Assembly (NCBI GenBank): GCA_029204225.1
Contig: CM055097.1
Span: forward strand, 10,279,184 to 10,343,183
Reading direction: 5' to 3'
DNA length: 64,000 bases
Source of the DNA: Diphasiastrum complanatum
Taxonomy: Eukaryota > Streptophyta > Lycopodiopsida > Lycopodiales > Lycopodiaceae
Part shown: positions 45,701 to 58,694 of the stretch, piece after piece
How positions within the stretch are numbered: the stretch's first letter is position 1
Layout: each line of letters opens with the position of its first letter
Notes under the pieces: model-generated
Told to the model about the DNA's origin: nothing
Database searches by the model: none
The model's input: only the letters and a program-made list of their open reading frames with translations
Program-made: the position numbers and the translations under genes

Positions 45701-47832
45701 TGAGACTTTGCATGCAAGGATTAAATCTGCAAATCAAGAGAGAGAAGCTGCTGAGGAAGAGCTTCTGCTGAAGGAAACAGCTGCAAAAAATGCTCTTGCA
45801 GTTGAAGAAGATTTAATGGCAAAGGTTGCTCAAGAATCTCGGAATCTTGAGATTGAAGATGAAGTCTGTAAAAAGGTAATGCTAGCTCATCTTTAGAAGT
45901 ACCTGAGGCATCATGAAAAAAATTTGAATTCTGACTCCTGTGTCTCAATTTTGCAGTTTAGAGAATTTCTTATCGATCGTGGAAGCATGGTTGATTCTTT
46001 GCAGTAAGTCCCTTCCTGCATATTTTATTGCTGTTATATTTTTGTCCTTTTAGAATCATCTCACAAGCTCGTATTCTTTTTTTGAAAAAGCTCAAAAATA
46101 GAAAAAATTTGTTCTTTTGACTCCAGATTTAAAATGGATCGACTCTATGGCTGATCCAGAACAACTCTTTTTCTTTCATTTCTGTAGGTCAATATATTCC
46201 TTTGTTGGATGTTTGAAGCTATATCTACCTTTTTGCTTCCTCGTACCTTTCTCTGTTAATTTTCGATGGTCAAAGAAGTGCATGAAATCAATGTTCTCCT
46301 GAAATTTCTCATATTATATCTCTTTTATTATTTATATTTCTATGCAAACTATTGTACCTACTTTTTCATGTGCAACACTTGTTACAAAAATTCAAAGGAA
46401 ACCAAGGTAACATAATTATCCATTGAACTTGATTCTACAATCTTCAACAGATTCAGCTTCAAATTAGATACAATCTATAATTTTCAATAGATTTTTCATT
46501 GAGATACAATCCTTAATAAAATCTACTCAAAATTAATTACATTATATCTATAATATTCAATTGATCTATACTTGATTTACTTGCAATCTACAATCACCAA
46601 TAAATTTAAGTTCCAGTGCTCGTAAAAAAGTTTAAAACTAATTTTATAAAAAACCCACAAAACTATTATACAATCGGTAAAAGGGTAAAATAAAACTTTA
46701 AAACCTGAAATTTATAACTAGAACCAACTGATTTTGAATCATTAAGAAACCTATTAATCTAAAATGAAGCGGCAAAAAGTGAATTAATGTCGATGTTTAT
46801 AGAGTTTTAATGGAGTAATGCCATTCTGATCAAAATTGACGACTCAGGACTTGGATATGAAAATTTTTCCAGTTTCCAAGGTTGACATAAATCGGATTCC
46901 TGTGATCTGATTCTCCGTTTTTATCCTTTTTTTCTCTGTATCCTCCAGGCACACGTCATAGCGTACATTTCACACTAGTTCTACTTTGGTCTGATATCAA
47001 GACATGTCATGTTTAATTTTGGTGATAACTAAAGAAGCACTGGCACATGGCAACTCTTTTTGCTTAAGATTCATAATTATTGCAAACAGTCTGAATGCAG
47101 CATTGTGCTCCAGTAAAAGTTGTAGAAACGATGTTATATGATAGGCTTTCTTAAATAAGAACCATGTCTAGCAGTGGAACGGTCTTAACTAGTTTGAAGA
47201 CTGTTCTGTGCCTGAGAATTACTCACTCAGATTTGATTTTTTTGTTTGCTAAATATCTCAGGGCTGAAATGGCAATACTATGTGAAGATGTGGAAGCCCT
47301 AAAGAAGGCGATGTGCTCTGTTGATCTAGTTAATGCATCTCAACTGGACATGGACTCAAGTTCATGCACAGCTGGGAACTGGGAATTCGAGGATACTCAG
47401 GTTTCTTTCAGGCCGTTAAACCTATTGGATGGCCATAACTTGAGGGATCCTTCTGAAGCTGCTCAAGAAAAGCTGAAAGAATCTATATCCGTCTATGATA
47501 ATGGAAAATCAGATGGTAGCCACTCTTCCCACACTGCACTGGATCTAAGTTACTCAGCTGGAAGCCTTGCCATTCCAGCAGAAGCTGAAGCTTCTGAGTA
47601 TGGGCAGATTGATTTTCCACAGCAGAAGAATGGTATAACATCTGAAAGTAGTATTCCATCATATGATAGCATGCGGCAGCAAATGGAGATAGGTGATTCA
47701 TGCAGACGATGGTCAAACAGGGAAAAAGAATCTGACTATCTTGACTTATCTGAACCAGAAAATGATAGAGTCAGATCTTTTAGAGAGAGTAGCCCTGAAG
47801 AAGATGGATGGAATTTGGTGTTCACAAGTTAG
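33500..47832 (+). CDS. CUE-domain / coiled-coil protein gene (5' end missing)
   Basis: The only convincing host gene. Proposed exons: 33500-~33727, ~34206/34248-34689, 35091-35332, 43978-44101 (tentative), 44714-44916, 45165-45281, 45696-45875, 45957-46003, 47262-47832 (stop TAG 47830-47832). Phases agree from 34689 to the stop. The N-terminus ends a CUE ubiquitin-binding fold (VDARIIKATVLDHGDDLSPA). The middle is acidic. The C-terminal half is a long coiled coil with HAGEVYGEKAVLSTEARELLARL and FREFLIDRGSMVDSLQ, which I recognise from plant CUE-domain proteins annotated as ubiquitin-system components of unknown function. A ubiquitin-binding role is family inference. The 8.6 kb intron after 35332 holds LINE and gypsy relics. 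Whether it is expressed cannot be told; one exon shows an apparent frame change. Confidence 0.8.
34248..34689 (+). other. CUE gene, acidic middle exon
   Basis: The frame runs KVIESIAEAQSPMEVSSPG...SLESAFTVVGDPLQC...ILHRSG, with donor CAG|GTGAAG at 34690. No upstream ATG is needed, so this is an internal exon. Its start is uncertain: the frame is open from 34206, with candidate acceptors at 34206, 34243 and 34247. Confidence 0.6.
35091..35332 (+). other. CUE gene, exon with acidic stretch
   Basis: Acceptor TTGTCAGCAG at 35090, donor AAAAG|GTAGTT at 35333. It joins the previous exon in phase 1 (G + GA). It encodes EQSCTIPEADEEDCGDIPEH... SQTLDDFVQQIKVEK. Confidence 0.7.
35333..36449. other. 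start of the 8.6 kb intron
   Basis: No coding similarity. 36020-36449 may be the 3' untranslated part of LINE-2, since it leads straight into LINE-2 with no other element between, but no poly-A tract confirms this. Confidence 0.45.
36450..38510 (-). pseudogene. LINE-2: RT C-terminal and downstream region
   Basis: Minus-strand LINE fragment inside the CUE gene intron. It carries the RT end with the active-site box YADDV at 37674-37688, the preceding GVKQG and LFGLYIDELERA (about 37700-37850), and a long downstream region (EEHFFLDAPSNL at about 36940-36970) comparable to LINE-1 24180-24690. The frames are broken. It belongs to the same family as LINE-1 and LINE-3. Confidence 0.75.
38520..39869 (-). 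pseudogene. LINE-3: reverse transcriptase fragment
   Basis: The minus strand from 39869 reads SIESWIEYATKLYTMDSPP, NHAKLHKAIDYDSLNVDFLK and a broken link. At 39308 it reads IIEEARHRKQRVYSCFVDFRKAFDSVPR, GVKQGCPLSATLFALYIDDLERII, then YADDV at 38939-38953 and EIVTSYTYLGVLFSG. These are RT blocks of a plant non-LTR element. Homology stops at 39869, where a gypsy-A-family leader begins, and at 38520, next to LINE-2. Confidence 0.85.
39890..41500 (+). pseudogene. gypsy-G: leader and gag fragment of the gypsy-A family
   Basis: 40781 opens [22 protein letters not shown], almost the gypsy-A gag N-terminus, and continues with frame breaks (near 41090), a stop near 41261 and another near 41325 to NMDDYQKVRK at about 41490. 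The leader 39890-40780 has the same modular layout as gypsy-A, with CGCTG/CGAGG motifs at 39905, 39987, 40078, 40170, 40271, 40364, 40455 and 40545. No LTR, protease or pol. It is in the same orientation as the host gene. Confidence 0.85.
41501..42429. other. intron sequence with a degenerate 85-bp tandem pair
   Basis: No gene. Two copies of a roughly 85-bp unit lie at about 41888-41970 and 41968-42055. Shared words include GGAGCTA, TTTTTGGC/TTTTGGCC TCTTTT and GGCTATC/GATATC CAAAC. The rest is AT-rich and unremarkable. Confidence 0.5.
42430..43157 (-). pseudogene. old gypsy relic (B-like)
   Basis: 42882-43157 on the minus strand reads DTECHTHLAYKTWHGNFD and FIALADTSSTHPFISS, a protease similar to gypsy-B ([16 protein letters not shown]) but with DTS in place of DTG. 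42450-42770 follows the gypsy-B chromodomain and integrase C-terminal DNA in a degraded form (CTCCCATGT, ATGGCCCATAATA). The pieces are out of normal spacing, so large deletions have occurred. Confidence 0.55.
43158..43977. other. end of the 8.6 kb intron
   Basis: No gene recognised. A small internal repeat (about 43297-43340 and 43347-43390) shares CATGGG..GTAC and AGAGTTAGC..TAGTGAAATT words. Confidence 0.4.
43978..47832 (+). other. CUE gene, coiled-coil exons and 3' end
   Basis: 43978-44101 (NLFVLIETLEEAAQNEN...ALMQTAGG; acceptor GCACAG, donor GAG|GTAGAG) is tentative but fits in phase on both sides. 44714-44916 reads LTDVIEEIRSLHQKADISEA...VDEMKHMLAHAREANAA. 45165-45281 starts HAGEVYGEK. 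45696-45875 is IHETLHARIKSANQEREAAEE.... 45957-46003 is FREFLIDRGSMVDSL. 47262-47832 continues AEMAILCEDVEALKKAM and then an acidic, Ser-rich tail ending WNLVFTS. All introns have GT/AG ends. The strongest family match is across 44800-47310. Confidence 0.8.
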
Positions 47833-49475
47833 ACAGTTCACCAAACTTAAATTTATAGGACATGATTAGGTACAAATTTAAGGCTCCTACAGCAATTTTC
47901 TGAAAGCTCTTTTTATTTACTCCCATGATTGTTTGTGAATCTGAGTCTAGAATCCAGAGAACCACGTTCCTTGGAGAAGAGTTTGCTATTTAGCCTTTTT
48001 GGAACAACAAGGTTAGCAAATTCTCATTTCACTACTCTGATGGTTACACTTCAAGTAGAATACCTCAAACGGGATCTTAAAGACCTCGGAATAGAAAGTA
48101 ATTCTGGACAATTTTTGGTTCAAGTATAGTATTTTTGACTCGAGGTCTAATGTGTTGGACGCTTGGATTTTGTCTTCTAAGACATCAATGTCAGATAGTC
48201 TTTTTTAATGAATTTCATTCCAACTGAAGACTGCTAAAACTACAGCCTTTAGAGACAAAACGGCTGTGATAGTGGGCAATGCCATGCTTGGATACTGTTT
48301 AATACTTTTTCAATCATTTTTTAATGGTTTAGTAAATATCTGAACATTCAAAATGAAAAACAGCAGCAAGTGGATTATCCAGCGCTATTATCCAGTTCTA
48401 TTCAACTCTTTACTCATATGCTCGTTACTAAGGTAGTTAAGAATTATCTCACTCCACCTAACTAGTGCTTGTATCTCATCAGATCAGTTTACTAGCCAAC
48501 TGTGGAACCTGTGTGAAAAATCATTGAGGGACACGCTATCAGAGCAGATTTGTTACAGTAAATACATTCTTAATCTTCAAGTTTGCAAGCATGCTGATCA
48601 TAATAAATTCATGTGCTTGTGCCTTGGCATTAAGAATCAAAACTTTTTTAGCTAAAATACCATTTTCTCAGGACCAGAATGCCTTCTGGGTTGCTGGAGC
48701 AGATTTGATTCAATGGAAAAAGTCACTGTTTTTCGAGTTTTCTACATATGTTCTGAAATTCAAATCTGGGATAGGTGACTTAATGGTGAAAACTTCATCC
48801 CCTCTAAAGAACAGGTTTGTTCCTAGTACCACTTGCAAACTTGTTGCAGGCCACAACGACCATTCTGTCCAAGTACTTGATGGTGGTGGATTTGTGCTCA
48901 ATGTCACATTTATCATGTTTACATCTTGGTATGTATATATATTTTTGGAGATGCTTCCCTAGCTTGTGTCTCATATCTGTGAGTTGGATCATATGAGCAT
49001 CTAGCTTTGACTCTAGAGTAAGCTTTAGTTAAATGACAATCAGACCAGTGCCACATGAACTGTGTATAAATTCACGTCCTTTATCTACAAAACAAACCAA
49101 ATTCCACAACATGATTAGGGACTAATAAAAGTTGTAAAGTGTTTGTCCAAAAATCACTACCTTATTCGTGTGTGTGGGAATGAACTGAGCAAAATAAAAC
49201 CAGTCCTCAAATTGCTTCTTGGCAACCCTTTGAAAGAATTTTGAGATATATATTTGAGCATTGCAGTGAAAGTACTACCATTTGTATTGTTGGTAAATGT
49301 GTGGTAAAATGAACATAATTGCATTTTCATTAACATTAATTGTCAAACTAAAATGCAGCAATATTTCAAGGACTATTGAAAATCACATACGTTTTGACAT
49401 GACTACGTTGTGTATGAAGACCTATTTATTTTTGTATATACATAAAGGTCTTGATTAAAACTTATTCTTATACCA

Positions 49476-49481
<6 letters not shown>
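47833..49481. other. 3' flank of the CUE gene
   Basis: AT-rich with no coding similarity. No AATAAA close to the stop was noted; the nearest AATAAA-like words are well downstream (about 48601, 49194). Confidence 0.4.

Positions 49482-49513
<32 letters not shown>
49482..49513. repeat. (AT)n microsatellite
   Basis: 16 AT units just before the gypsy-J relic. Confidence 0.95.
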
Positions 49514-49515
<2 letters not shown>

Positions 49516-49559
49516 CTGGACTTTTCAAGAGTGTGCTTCAATCTTAGGAGAGTGATGTG

Positions 49560-52500
49560 TTGGATTGGCTAGTTTTGTACAAGAAAGAGATTTGAGAGGT
49601 TCCATAGCTTTGTAATTTCTTCTTGTGCTCTTGCTTCAACCCACTTGGTCATGTGGTCCGATGCCACAATTAAGATTGATTCAATAGCATATTTGAAAGC
49701 ATCAATATGCACTTGAAACTCAATAGTCCAATTTGGTGCTCGTAAAATTGGTGCATATATTAAGGCATTCTTCAACTTCTCAAATGACTCCAAGACTTCA
49801 ATAGTGCAGATTGTAACAATTGTCAGCTTGTAAAAAAGTTGTGCTAAGTTTGCGAAGAACAAGATAAAATGTGATAGCAGTTCGCATGACCCATAAAATG
49901 TAAACTTTCCGGATCGTGCATGGTGGAGGTAGATGTATGATGAATTTGATCTTTGATAGATCCATAGCAATGCCATGTCTGGACATCACATGTCCTAGAA
50001 TGATTCTGTGTGTAATCCATATCTAACACTTCTCAAGGTTCAAGGATATCTGAAACTTTCAATACTGTTCAAACACTTTCTCCAAATGCTCCAAGTGTTC
50101 TGATTCCAATCCATGGACACCAAGGTCATCCAAATAAATTTTCAAAAATTTGAATGCAAACTACATCACATGCTGAAAAGTATTCGGTGCATTGAATAGC
50201 CCAAAAGGCATAGCCCCATAAGCATAGGTTTCCCATTCTGTTGCAAATATAGGTTTATGTTGGTCAGTAGGTGCAATCTTGACTTGGTTATATTCACTAA
50301 ATCCATCCAAGAAACTATAAGCTTTAGCACCAACAAGATGATCCAATATGATTTTTACGAAAGGTAGCGGAAAGTGATCCTTCAAGTTTACACAAATTCA
50401 CATCTTGCCATTTTTCTTTGGTACGATGACAATTGGTGAAACCCAGTATGTGTGCTCAATCTTGTAAATGAAACTAGCATCTAGTAATCACTGCAACTCT
50501 TTCTTGATTAGTATCGTGAAGTTTGGATTACAACAATAAAATCAGATGACTTTTGGAACTACATCTGGTACTAATGAAATAATATGTTGGATCACAAAGG
50601 TAGGAAATACCCTTCAAAACTTTGTAGGACCAAGCAAAACAATCCTGATACTTGACCAACAATTTTCTCAAAGCAGAAAATTGATCTGATGAAAGTTGTG
50701 CTCCAATTTGAACGATCTTCTCATCTTCACTGTATGTTCTTGAAATATTACATCCCTAGAGACAAATACTACATTGGTGGATGGATCATAGACTTTATAA
50801 GCTTTTAAAGGATCTTTATGGCAGTTCATCTACTTGTACATAATCTTTATTACTTACAAGACGGTTACCAACTACAAGCCGGCTGTAATTAATTAAGTAG
50901 GTAGAAAGCACTGACCTGAAAGACTTAAAAATAACTTGTAAATAAATATATTTTTAATCTATAAAAGATGGAAGTTCTAAAATATCTGAGCCTCACTGAA
51001 TTGCGCTCATCAGCTTCACGCCCATGTACTCACCTTCTGATTTTTATCACTTGTTCTTATTGAGCATTACTATTGTTTATTCATCTTGATTATTGCTGGT
51101 AATTTTTGCACGTCCGATTTACAACCGTCTGTTGTTCTACTTGCGCTGCTATCCCAATGATTTCCGACACTTAATTTCAATTAACATTATCTGTGTGAGA
51201 GTCATAATGAACTCCCAAATCTTTCACTAGTCGATCACAAGTATGATCCATTGTTGAGAAATCATCATCTCCTTTTTGAACTACTAGTTTTTGTCCAAGT
51301 TAGTGGATCAACTTTAACCGCACACTCATGATTCTCAAATGTAATTTTTATGGTTTCTCAGTTATGAATTACTTGCGCAACTTGTAACCAAAGATGTCTC
51401 AATAGAATGCGATAAATTGATCGTGCTTCCGGTAAGTCCATTACTACAAAAGTAATGACAAACTGCACTCCAACAATCTTGACAAGTATGTCTTCCACGA
51501 TCAGCTAGCTTGATAGCAAAAGTTGCAGATTTCATCCTTGTAAGGCCCCATTTAACACATAGCTTTGTTGAAATCAAATTAACTCCTAAACCTCCATCTA
51601 TCACAGTTGCCTCTTTACCAAATTGTTTATGTTGTAACGGTAGGGTGATATTTTTTGCTCACTCTGCCAAGCAGCCCCTACATTGAGTACTTCGTTTGAT
51701 TCTTCAAAACCGGCACAAAATAGTGATTCCTGCTAAACTGTTGATTCAATCTAATTCAATCTTTCTGCTAACACTTCTTTTGCTTGAGGCACCAACTTAC
51801 GAAATTCTCCCAATGTGATATCCATCTTACTAGATAGAATATTCAAGATACAGTTCTGTTTGCAATGCTTCAGGTTCGGTCATCTTGAAAGGCTCTTCGT
51901 GATGATGCAACTGAGTATTAACATCTGTTCGCGGATTATGTAAATCCAATGGTGGCACAGGTGAAGAATGAATCTCTGATGCAACTTTGGTGGCTTGCAA
52001 CTTCCAATGCCTCCTCTTCTTGCAAATCTTTGATCCACTGCCTCATATTGTGGTATTTCTTCTTCTCATATTCGAGATTTGGATACACCCTTGATTTGGT
52101 AGGTAAATCAGTAGTTGACACATATTCATAAGCAGGTGTTGGATCAACAACAACTCCTTTCTACTTCTGAGCTCGTGTAACAACCATCAATGGTGCACTT
52201 GGTTCAGTAGGTTGGACTGCTGGTCTTTGCTTAATTGTAATCATATTCAATGGAGCAGTTACCGACAGTGGTTTAGGTCTTGCTGGATAGTCCTTCTAAC
52301 AATGTCCATAACCGCATTCTGTCAATGCGGTAAACTTCCCTTTATTAGGACATTCAGCAATTATGTGATTTTGTCCACATCCAAGGCATCCAAGTGGTGC
52401 TCTAGCCCACTGTCTAGACTGTTGTTGTTGCACAACAACATAAATAACGTATTACTCGGAAGGACCAATATCTTTATCAGTATTGTAATTCCATTGGTCA

Positions 52501-54558
52501 TTACCAACCGAAGATTCTGGTACCATCATATTCGAAGAATGAACATGTTGTACTGGAGGAGCTGGCAAAGCTTATCGTTCAGAAATTCCAAGACCTTGGG
52601 TCTTACCATCAGGTCCCTTCCAATTTGGATTATCTCTGTATTGATATTTATCATATCTGTGCTGAATAACCCAAGGATTAAACGAGCAAAAACCTGTATC
52701 ATGTTCAGTGAAATTGCATAGATGATCCTGGTGTGACTTATAGCACAAATCGCACACCAAATACTTTCTTTGCTAGAACATATTTAGTCGTCTTGTCAGT
52801 TGCTTTGTGAAGCTTCACATTCTGCTCTCCCAATGCTTTTAACTTTGCTTCGAATTGTGACTGCATCTTCTCTAGTTGCATCTGCTGCTTCTAGACAAGC
52901 TTTTTAAACTCATCTATCATCAACTCAATTGCTGCATTGACGTTCATAGATGCAATATTTGTGGACGTTGTAGTGGTTTGCCTCGTTGTATAAGGCAACA
53001 TTCCCATGTTTGGTTCATCATCTGAATCTTCATTATCTTCACGTATTAGTCCATAGCATGTTGTAATGACGTATAATCAGCTCGACGTTTGAGTTCTCGT
53101 CTAATCCTTTTAGGTAGACCTTCTAAAAACCACATAATCATAGTGTCATAATTTATAAGTTCAGGATCACACTCTGATATGAGATGCTTGATCTGTTCAA
53201 TATAATCTCGCACCCTTTCTCTCTTTCCCATTTTTATTTTACTTGAAAGTAGAAAAGGATCTTCCAAGAACTTTCTAGATTTAAATCTTGTGATTAGGCC
53301 AACTTTAACCACTTCCCAATCCATACGTTCAGTCTCATCTTGGTTGTAAAACCAATCTTGTATTTCTCATGTTAAGGCCATAGGAAATAGCTTAAGTTTA
53401 TCTTGTGGAAAAACTTCGCCATAAACCTCACACGATTCAAAAAAAGATTAACTCGGCGAGGGTCCTTTCACTACTACTTTGGGTAAAAAATCACTTATCT
53501 GGTTGTTTCTGACAAATCTGATAAAACTAACCTTTGCTTGATTGACAGTAGATATATATGGTAATGATAATACTAGGGTAGAGAACTGGCGAAGGCTCTT
53601 GTTTGGCCAAAAAATTTACTTTTTCAGCTTGGCGAGGATTAAGATAGACTTTTTGGATAATCCGGATAGAACTACCGAACTCAAAAATGATGGATTACTA
53701 TATTTGAAAACTTCAAAAAACTCGACGATAATTTAGGCGAAGGATCAAGAGTGATACTGTTATTTTTGCAAAAAACAACACTTTTTTTGACAAAAATAGC
53801 TCAATATAACAACTGACATTGACTTAAACATTCGCTCAACTTACTAATTACCAAAAATAGTATGTTGGACTGACTCTGACTTTGGCAAAGGTTCAGGCAA
53901 AGGTTCCTCTCAAAGAACTGATATTCTTGCATAAAGATGTTAAACATTTTACAAAAGGTTACCAACAACTAGTGGAACGGTCACTTTAGCCTTCTATTTT
54001 CGGAATTAACCTTTGCCGGCCTGGCTCTAGATAGATCTGGGTCAAATCTAGGTACTGTTGACCAGGCAAAGATTGGTTTTCTATTTTTTTGTGTTTTTAG
54101 GGGTTTTTCTGATTGTTTTTGTTCATTTTTTGGAAATCGGCTGGGAAGTAATCTTCGTCCTTCAATCTGTAGCTTCTTTGCATCAAGGCAGTACTGTTTG
54201 CAAGTCGACGAAGGTTGGTTGCAAAGGAACAAAAAGTTATCAAGACTGATGATGATTTTGTCTCTTTTGTCATCAAAATGGCATAAATGAAGGATTTTTA
54301 TTGATTTCTCTGATTTTTTCATATCCAAATGGATCTTAGGAATGGTGATCTGTCTAAATTCTCCTGCTCAACAATTAGATTTCAAGCAAAAACTCCACAG
54401 AAATCAAGCAAAATCTTTTCCAAATTAATCCAAAAATGCAATTTTAACCCTATTATGCCAAGACAAGATGCCTAAATACAAGCTAACATCCAAGCATGGA
54501 TTAGAAACATGCTGAAAAATGAAAAATTGGCGTAGCTCCCCCAGAAGGGCCCCAAAAT
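49560..54558 (-). mobile_element. gypsy-J: decayed Tat/Athila-like Ty3 element
   Basis: On the minus strand, right to left: primer-site region (about 54534-54556), leader, gag (53324-53046, VGLITRFKSRKFLEDP...WFLEGLPKRIRREL), a Tyr/Asn-rich linker with a Cys/His cluster (about 52760-52570), protease (51604-51362, MIDGGLGVNLIS), RT (50385-50161, FPLPFVKIILDHLVGAKAYSFLDGFSEYNQVKI and MPFGLFNAPNTFQ) and RNase H/integrase pieces (49976-49569, DHMTKWVEARA). The PFV/FLDGFSEYNQ pattern is that of the Tat/Athila (non-chromovirus) group. Many stops and frame changes. The 3' LTR was not found. Confidence 0.8.
54534..54556 (-). promoter_or_regulatory. gypsy-J primer binding site region
   Basis: The minus strand reads TTTTGGGGCCCTTCTGGGGG just inside the LTR end. 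This resembles the TTTGGCGCC...GGGGA layout common in Athila/Tat elements, with substitutions. It is weak as a primer match because of decay. Confidence 0.45.
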
Positions 54559-54945
<387 letters not shown>

Positions 54946-57900
54946 TTAGGGCTTTGGCCTCAAATCCTATTGGCCAATTTCCACCCTAATATTTGAAATT
55001 CAAAAATTTGGGGGAACCATTTTTATTCACTAACTTGACTATTAGGCCTTGCGACATTAAAAGTCCCACAAAAAGACCTAAAGTCCTTTTATTAACAGAT
55101 AACTAATCAATTAACTATGTGATCATCAAGTTGGACTTATACATGCAAGGTGCCAAATCCCTCCACTTATTAACTAGGGTTAGGGTTGCCTCGATATAGG
55201 CAAACCCTCAAATAATGTTGAAAATTATTGAAAGGTGCTAAAAAGTTGTAGCCCTTTTGGAGGTTCTTTTAACAACTCTTTCTTTGGCTATCTACTTTCA
55301 AAAAAAAATTATGACCATAGAAAGATGTTTTTAAAATAAATAAATTTGGAGTCCTATAGAGATATATAAGTGCACCTAAAGTTACCCATGTGAAGTGTTG
55401 AAAAGTGTTAAAAATTGAAGTTTTTGGGTGTAAATTGCCATCAATTGAGAGAAAAGAAAATTAAGTCTTCCGATAACACAATGAAGAGTCAAGTCTAGTT
55501 CCACATATAATTGAAAGATTGAAATATTTTAATCATTTGATGGCATGTTATGTCTCATCAAGTGACCAAGGGTTTTATATGCACTTTTGTGTGCACAAGC
55601 ACAAAAGTGTGCTGAAAACAACTCTAGTGTTAATAACTATTTCAATATTTTTAATCCTCTCAAGTACTTGACCAACAAAGGTACAAAATTATAGTCAAAT
55701 TCAATTGGTAAAAAGGTCACAAAAGTATCAAAAAATTATAGTGTTACAAGAAAAAGACAAAAGAGAATCCGTGTTCGTCAAAGCAAGTCAACTTCACAAT
55801 TTATCGTTCGTCCAATCCAATGTCTTTTTCTTGTCCAATGATCAAAACTTGTATTTTTTACTATCTTATATCAAGTAACTTGCCACCCATTATGTGTGTT
55901 AAAGTGGCCATATCCAATTAGGTGGATTCCCTTACAAGATTCTCTTCTTAATACTTATGTTCCGAAGTTCTCTTGTAGGGAATATATCCATCACCGACTA
56001 CCATCAGATAAACTTGTTTGTTTTTCCAAATTAAATTATCAATAAGCAAACATGGTTTGTTTCAAAAATTTGCATGTCAAAGATTATCAACGAAATAAGG
56101 AGACATGCATTTTGCCACATGTCAAATAGTACAATTCCATTCATGTTAAGATTGATAAGTGGCCCTTAGTGCATTCTACATATGGCACAACATCAACAAA
56201 TCAGTAATAGGTAAAAAATTTCAAAGAAAATATAAATTCATAAGCCCTATACCATGTAATCATTTAAGAGCACTACACGAGTTCGTATAAACCAAGTCTC
56301 TTTTCTTATCATTTTTTCTCATAATTCATATAAGCCATTAGCCGAACGATTTTAAAGTGATTTGGACGTTTGAGCTTTTTTACTATGAACCTTATCTCAT
56401 TGGTCCTCAAAGTCCTAGAATCAAACAACAGTATTCAAAGGAATGTCTTCTTAAGAAACATAGTAGAGACTAGTAATTTCCCATATATTGTAGTGGGTTT
56501 TGTCCATATGACATACAATAACTTTTTTGCGTTACTTATAAATTGAACTGTTGACTCTAGGTACTTCTACAAGCACTATAGGAGTTCATAATAGGCATGA
56601 CTCTTTTGGTACTATATTCCAAAAGTGGTTCAACATTTGTCATTAACGAAATGCTAAAACAGCAAAAAAGACGTTCGAGTTTTTTTTAATAGTAAACATC
56701 CAATGGAATTTAGGGCCCTTGATGCACGACGCGGGATATATTGTCGTTTAAGCTACCATAGGTAGACCAAGTATTTTTCACATAATGCAGCATGTTAATT
56801 AATATACAGTAAAGTGCTCACATTACGTACTGCATAGTTAAACACAAATTCAACAAACATTTCACAGTTCTTCTTTAACAAAATATGGACCATAATTTGG
56901 TCGAGTGTAAGGTACAAATATAAGATTGCACTTATCGTACTAACGGGAAACAGTCCAACATACAAAACATGTTACTTTTGTAACCATTCATCCATAGTAG
57001 CAATATTCGTGGAAAATAACTAATTTGTTTAGGCCGTCTCATAATAATTTATGAAATAAGTATTATAGTGCAAAACAAGATCCTTTTTTAACTTAAGCAT
57101 GCTTGCTAACTGGTATCAATTATTAAGTTCTATGTTCCATGTTTCTTACACGGAACACATATTTCATTGTTTGCCAAAAAAGATATTTTTTGGTTTTCTC
57201 ATCTTCATCTATTAAATAGCATACCAGGTTTTTTTTATTGTAAGTAAAATACAGACAGAGAAAAAACGAGGCTTGTCTACTGTCTATGTTAACACACGTC
57301 AACAGTTAACCTTTTAAGTCATAATAACATTAATACAAGGAGTGGTTCTTAGTGTACCAAGCGAAAATGGAAGTGGTAAAAAACCACAATTTCATAAAAC
57401 ATCTTAACCTGGGTCTTTCTTTGCCACTTAATGTAAGCAAAGCAAATTGTTGCATATTCACAAAAAAACAATCTGACAATAATTACTTTATGTACCCCAA
57501 ATCATAGAGCCACTTGCCACAACATGACCAATCTCTTTTAATTAACATCATATTTCCTGTTTACAAATGAATTAAGGAAACTTCGCTGCGTAACAAGAAT
57601 TTAATTCCTAAAAGAAACAAATATAAGCCAACGCGTGCCTTTTTTTAAACAAAAAACAAGGCTTTTCTTTTTTTAACCTACTTAAAGGACCACAAGATCT
57701 CATCGTCTACCAAAAGAGTTATAAAATGGCTATCTAATTAATGTAATAACAAAATTGTTTCGATACAATCATGAACACAACTCATTATCATTCGCAAGTG
57801 CGAAAAATGAATGATAGAGAAAGATTGCCTCATTGCCAATTATCAAAACTTAGATCGAATAACATGAATAACAAAAATAGTAAGACAAGACAAGACAAGT

Positions 57901-58690
57901 CATGTGTCGAATTGTCGAATGTAGTATGTATTGTTGAATAATGAGAAATGCATCTGTTGTCTACTCTGATTGCACTATAATAATATACACAAACATTAAT
58001 TGCGATAGCTTATTATCGATCAATCTATGTCTATGGCGGAACAGAGATAGCAGAAGAAGAAGAGTGACTGCTCTTGAAACTTGAACTGATTATACTTGTG
58101 AATAACTTCAATATAAAATGAACTAATTTATTGATTATTTATGGTTGTTGATGGCACAGCCCTAACGGAATGTGGCATCATCCACCTGGCAGATGCCACG
58201 TGGAAATAAGAGATTGGACCCGAAATATGTAATGGATAAAATTTCACAACTAAATCTGATGAAGTCGTTATTTGGTAATCCTTGAATAATCGTTTTAAGT
58301 CTGCTCGACACTGTGTCGACAATATGTGTATTTCTCTAGACGATCTCGAATCCTTCGACATTGTCTCGACAATGCGAGTAAAACTACAAAGTAGTTCCAC
58401 GTTACAAAAATGATTGAAGAAATGAAATCCAATACTTCCAACAATAACAATGAGCAAGATCAATGGTGACGATATTCTATAGGAGTGACAAGAATGGAGT
58501 GTTCCCATTCTCATCATTGGCCTAGAAGATGGAAGCTTCCTTAGAGATGCTGAAAAGTTGAATGACCTTGTTGTGGTCCATACTGATCTTTCAGTGATGC
58601 AGGTATAGGAATGAAGACTTGTCTATTGCATGGCCCATGGATGCTTGTTGGCTGAATATTTTTCGATGATCATAGTTGCTAGATCAAGAG
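54946..58690. other. AT-rich region, no gene seen
   Basis: About 3.7 kb with no homologous frame, no clear repeat and no RNA gene. The first part may be gypsy-J U3. A 129-aa open frame at 58128-58517 (minus) lacks any recognised pattern. The strong AT bias and absence of long frames suggest non-coding DNA. Confidence 0.5.
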
Positions 58691-58694
58691 GGAG

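Noticed and set aside
52212-52721. 169-aa plus-strand open frame
   Set aside because: It lies antisense to the gypsy-J gag/linker region and has no recognised motif; a shadow frame.
58128-58517. 129-aa minus-strand open frame
   Set aside because: No domain, no splice context, in AT-rich DNA next to retroelement relics.
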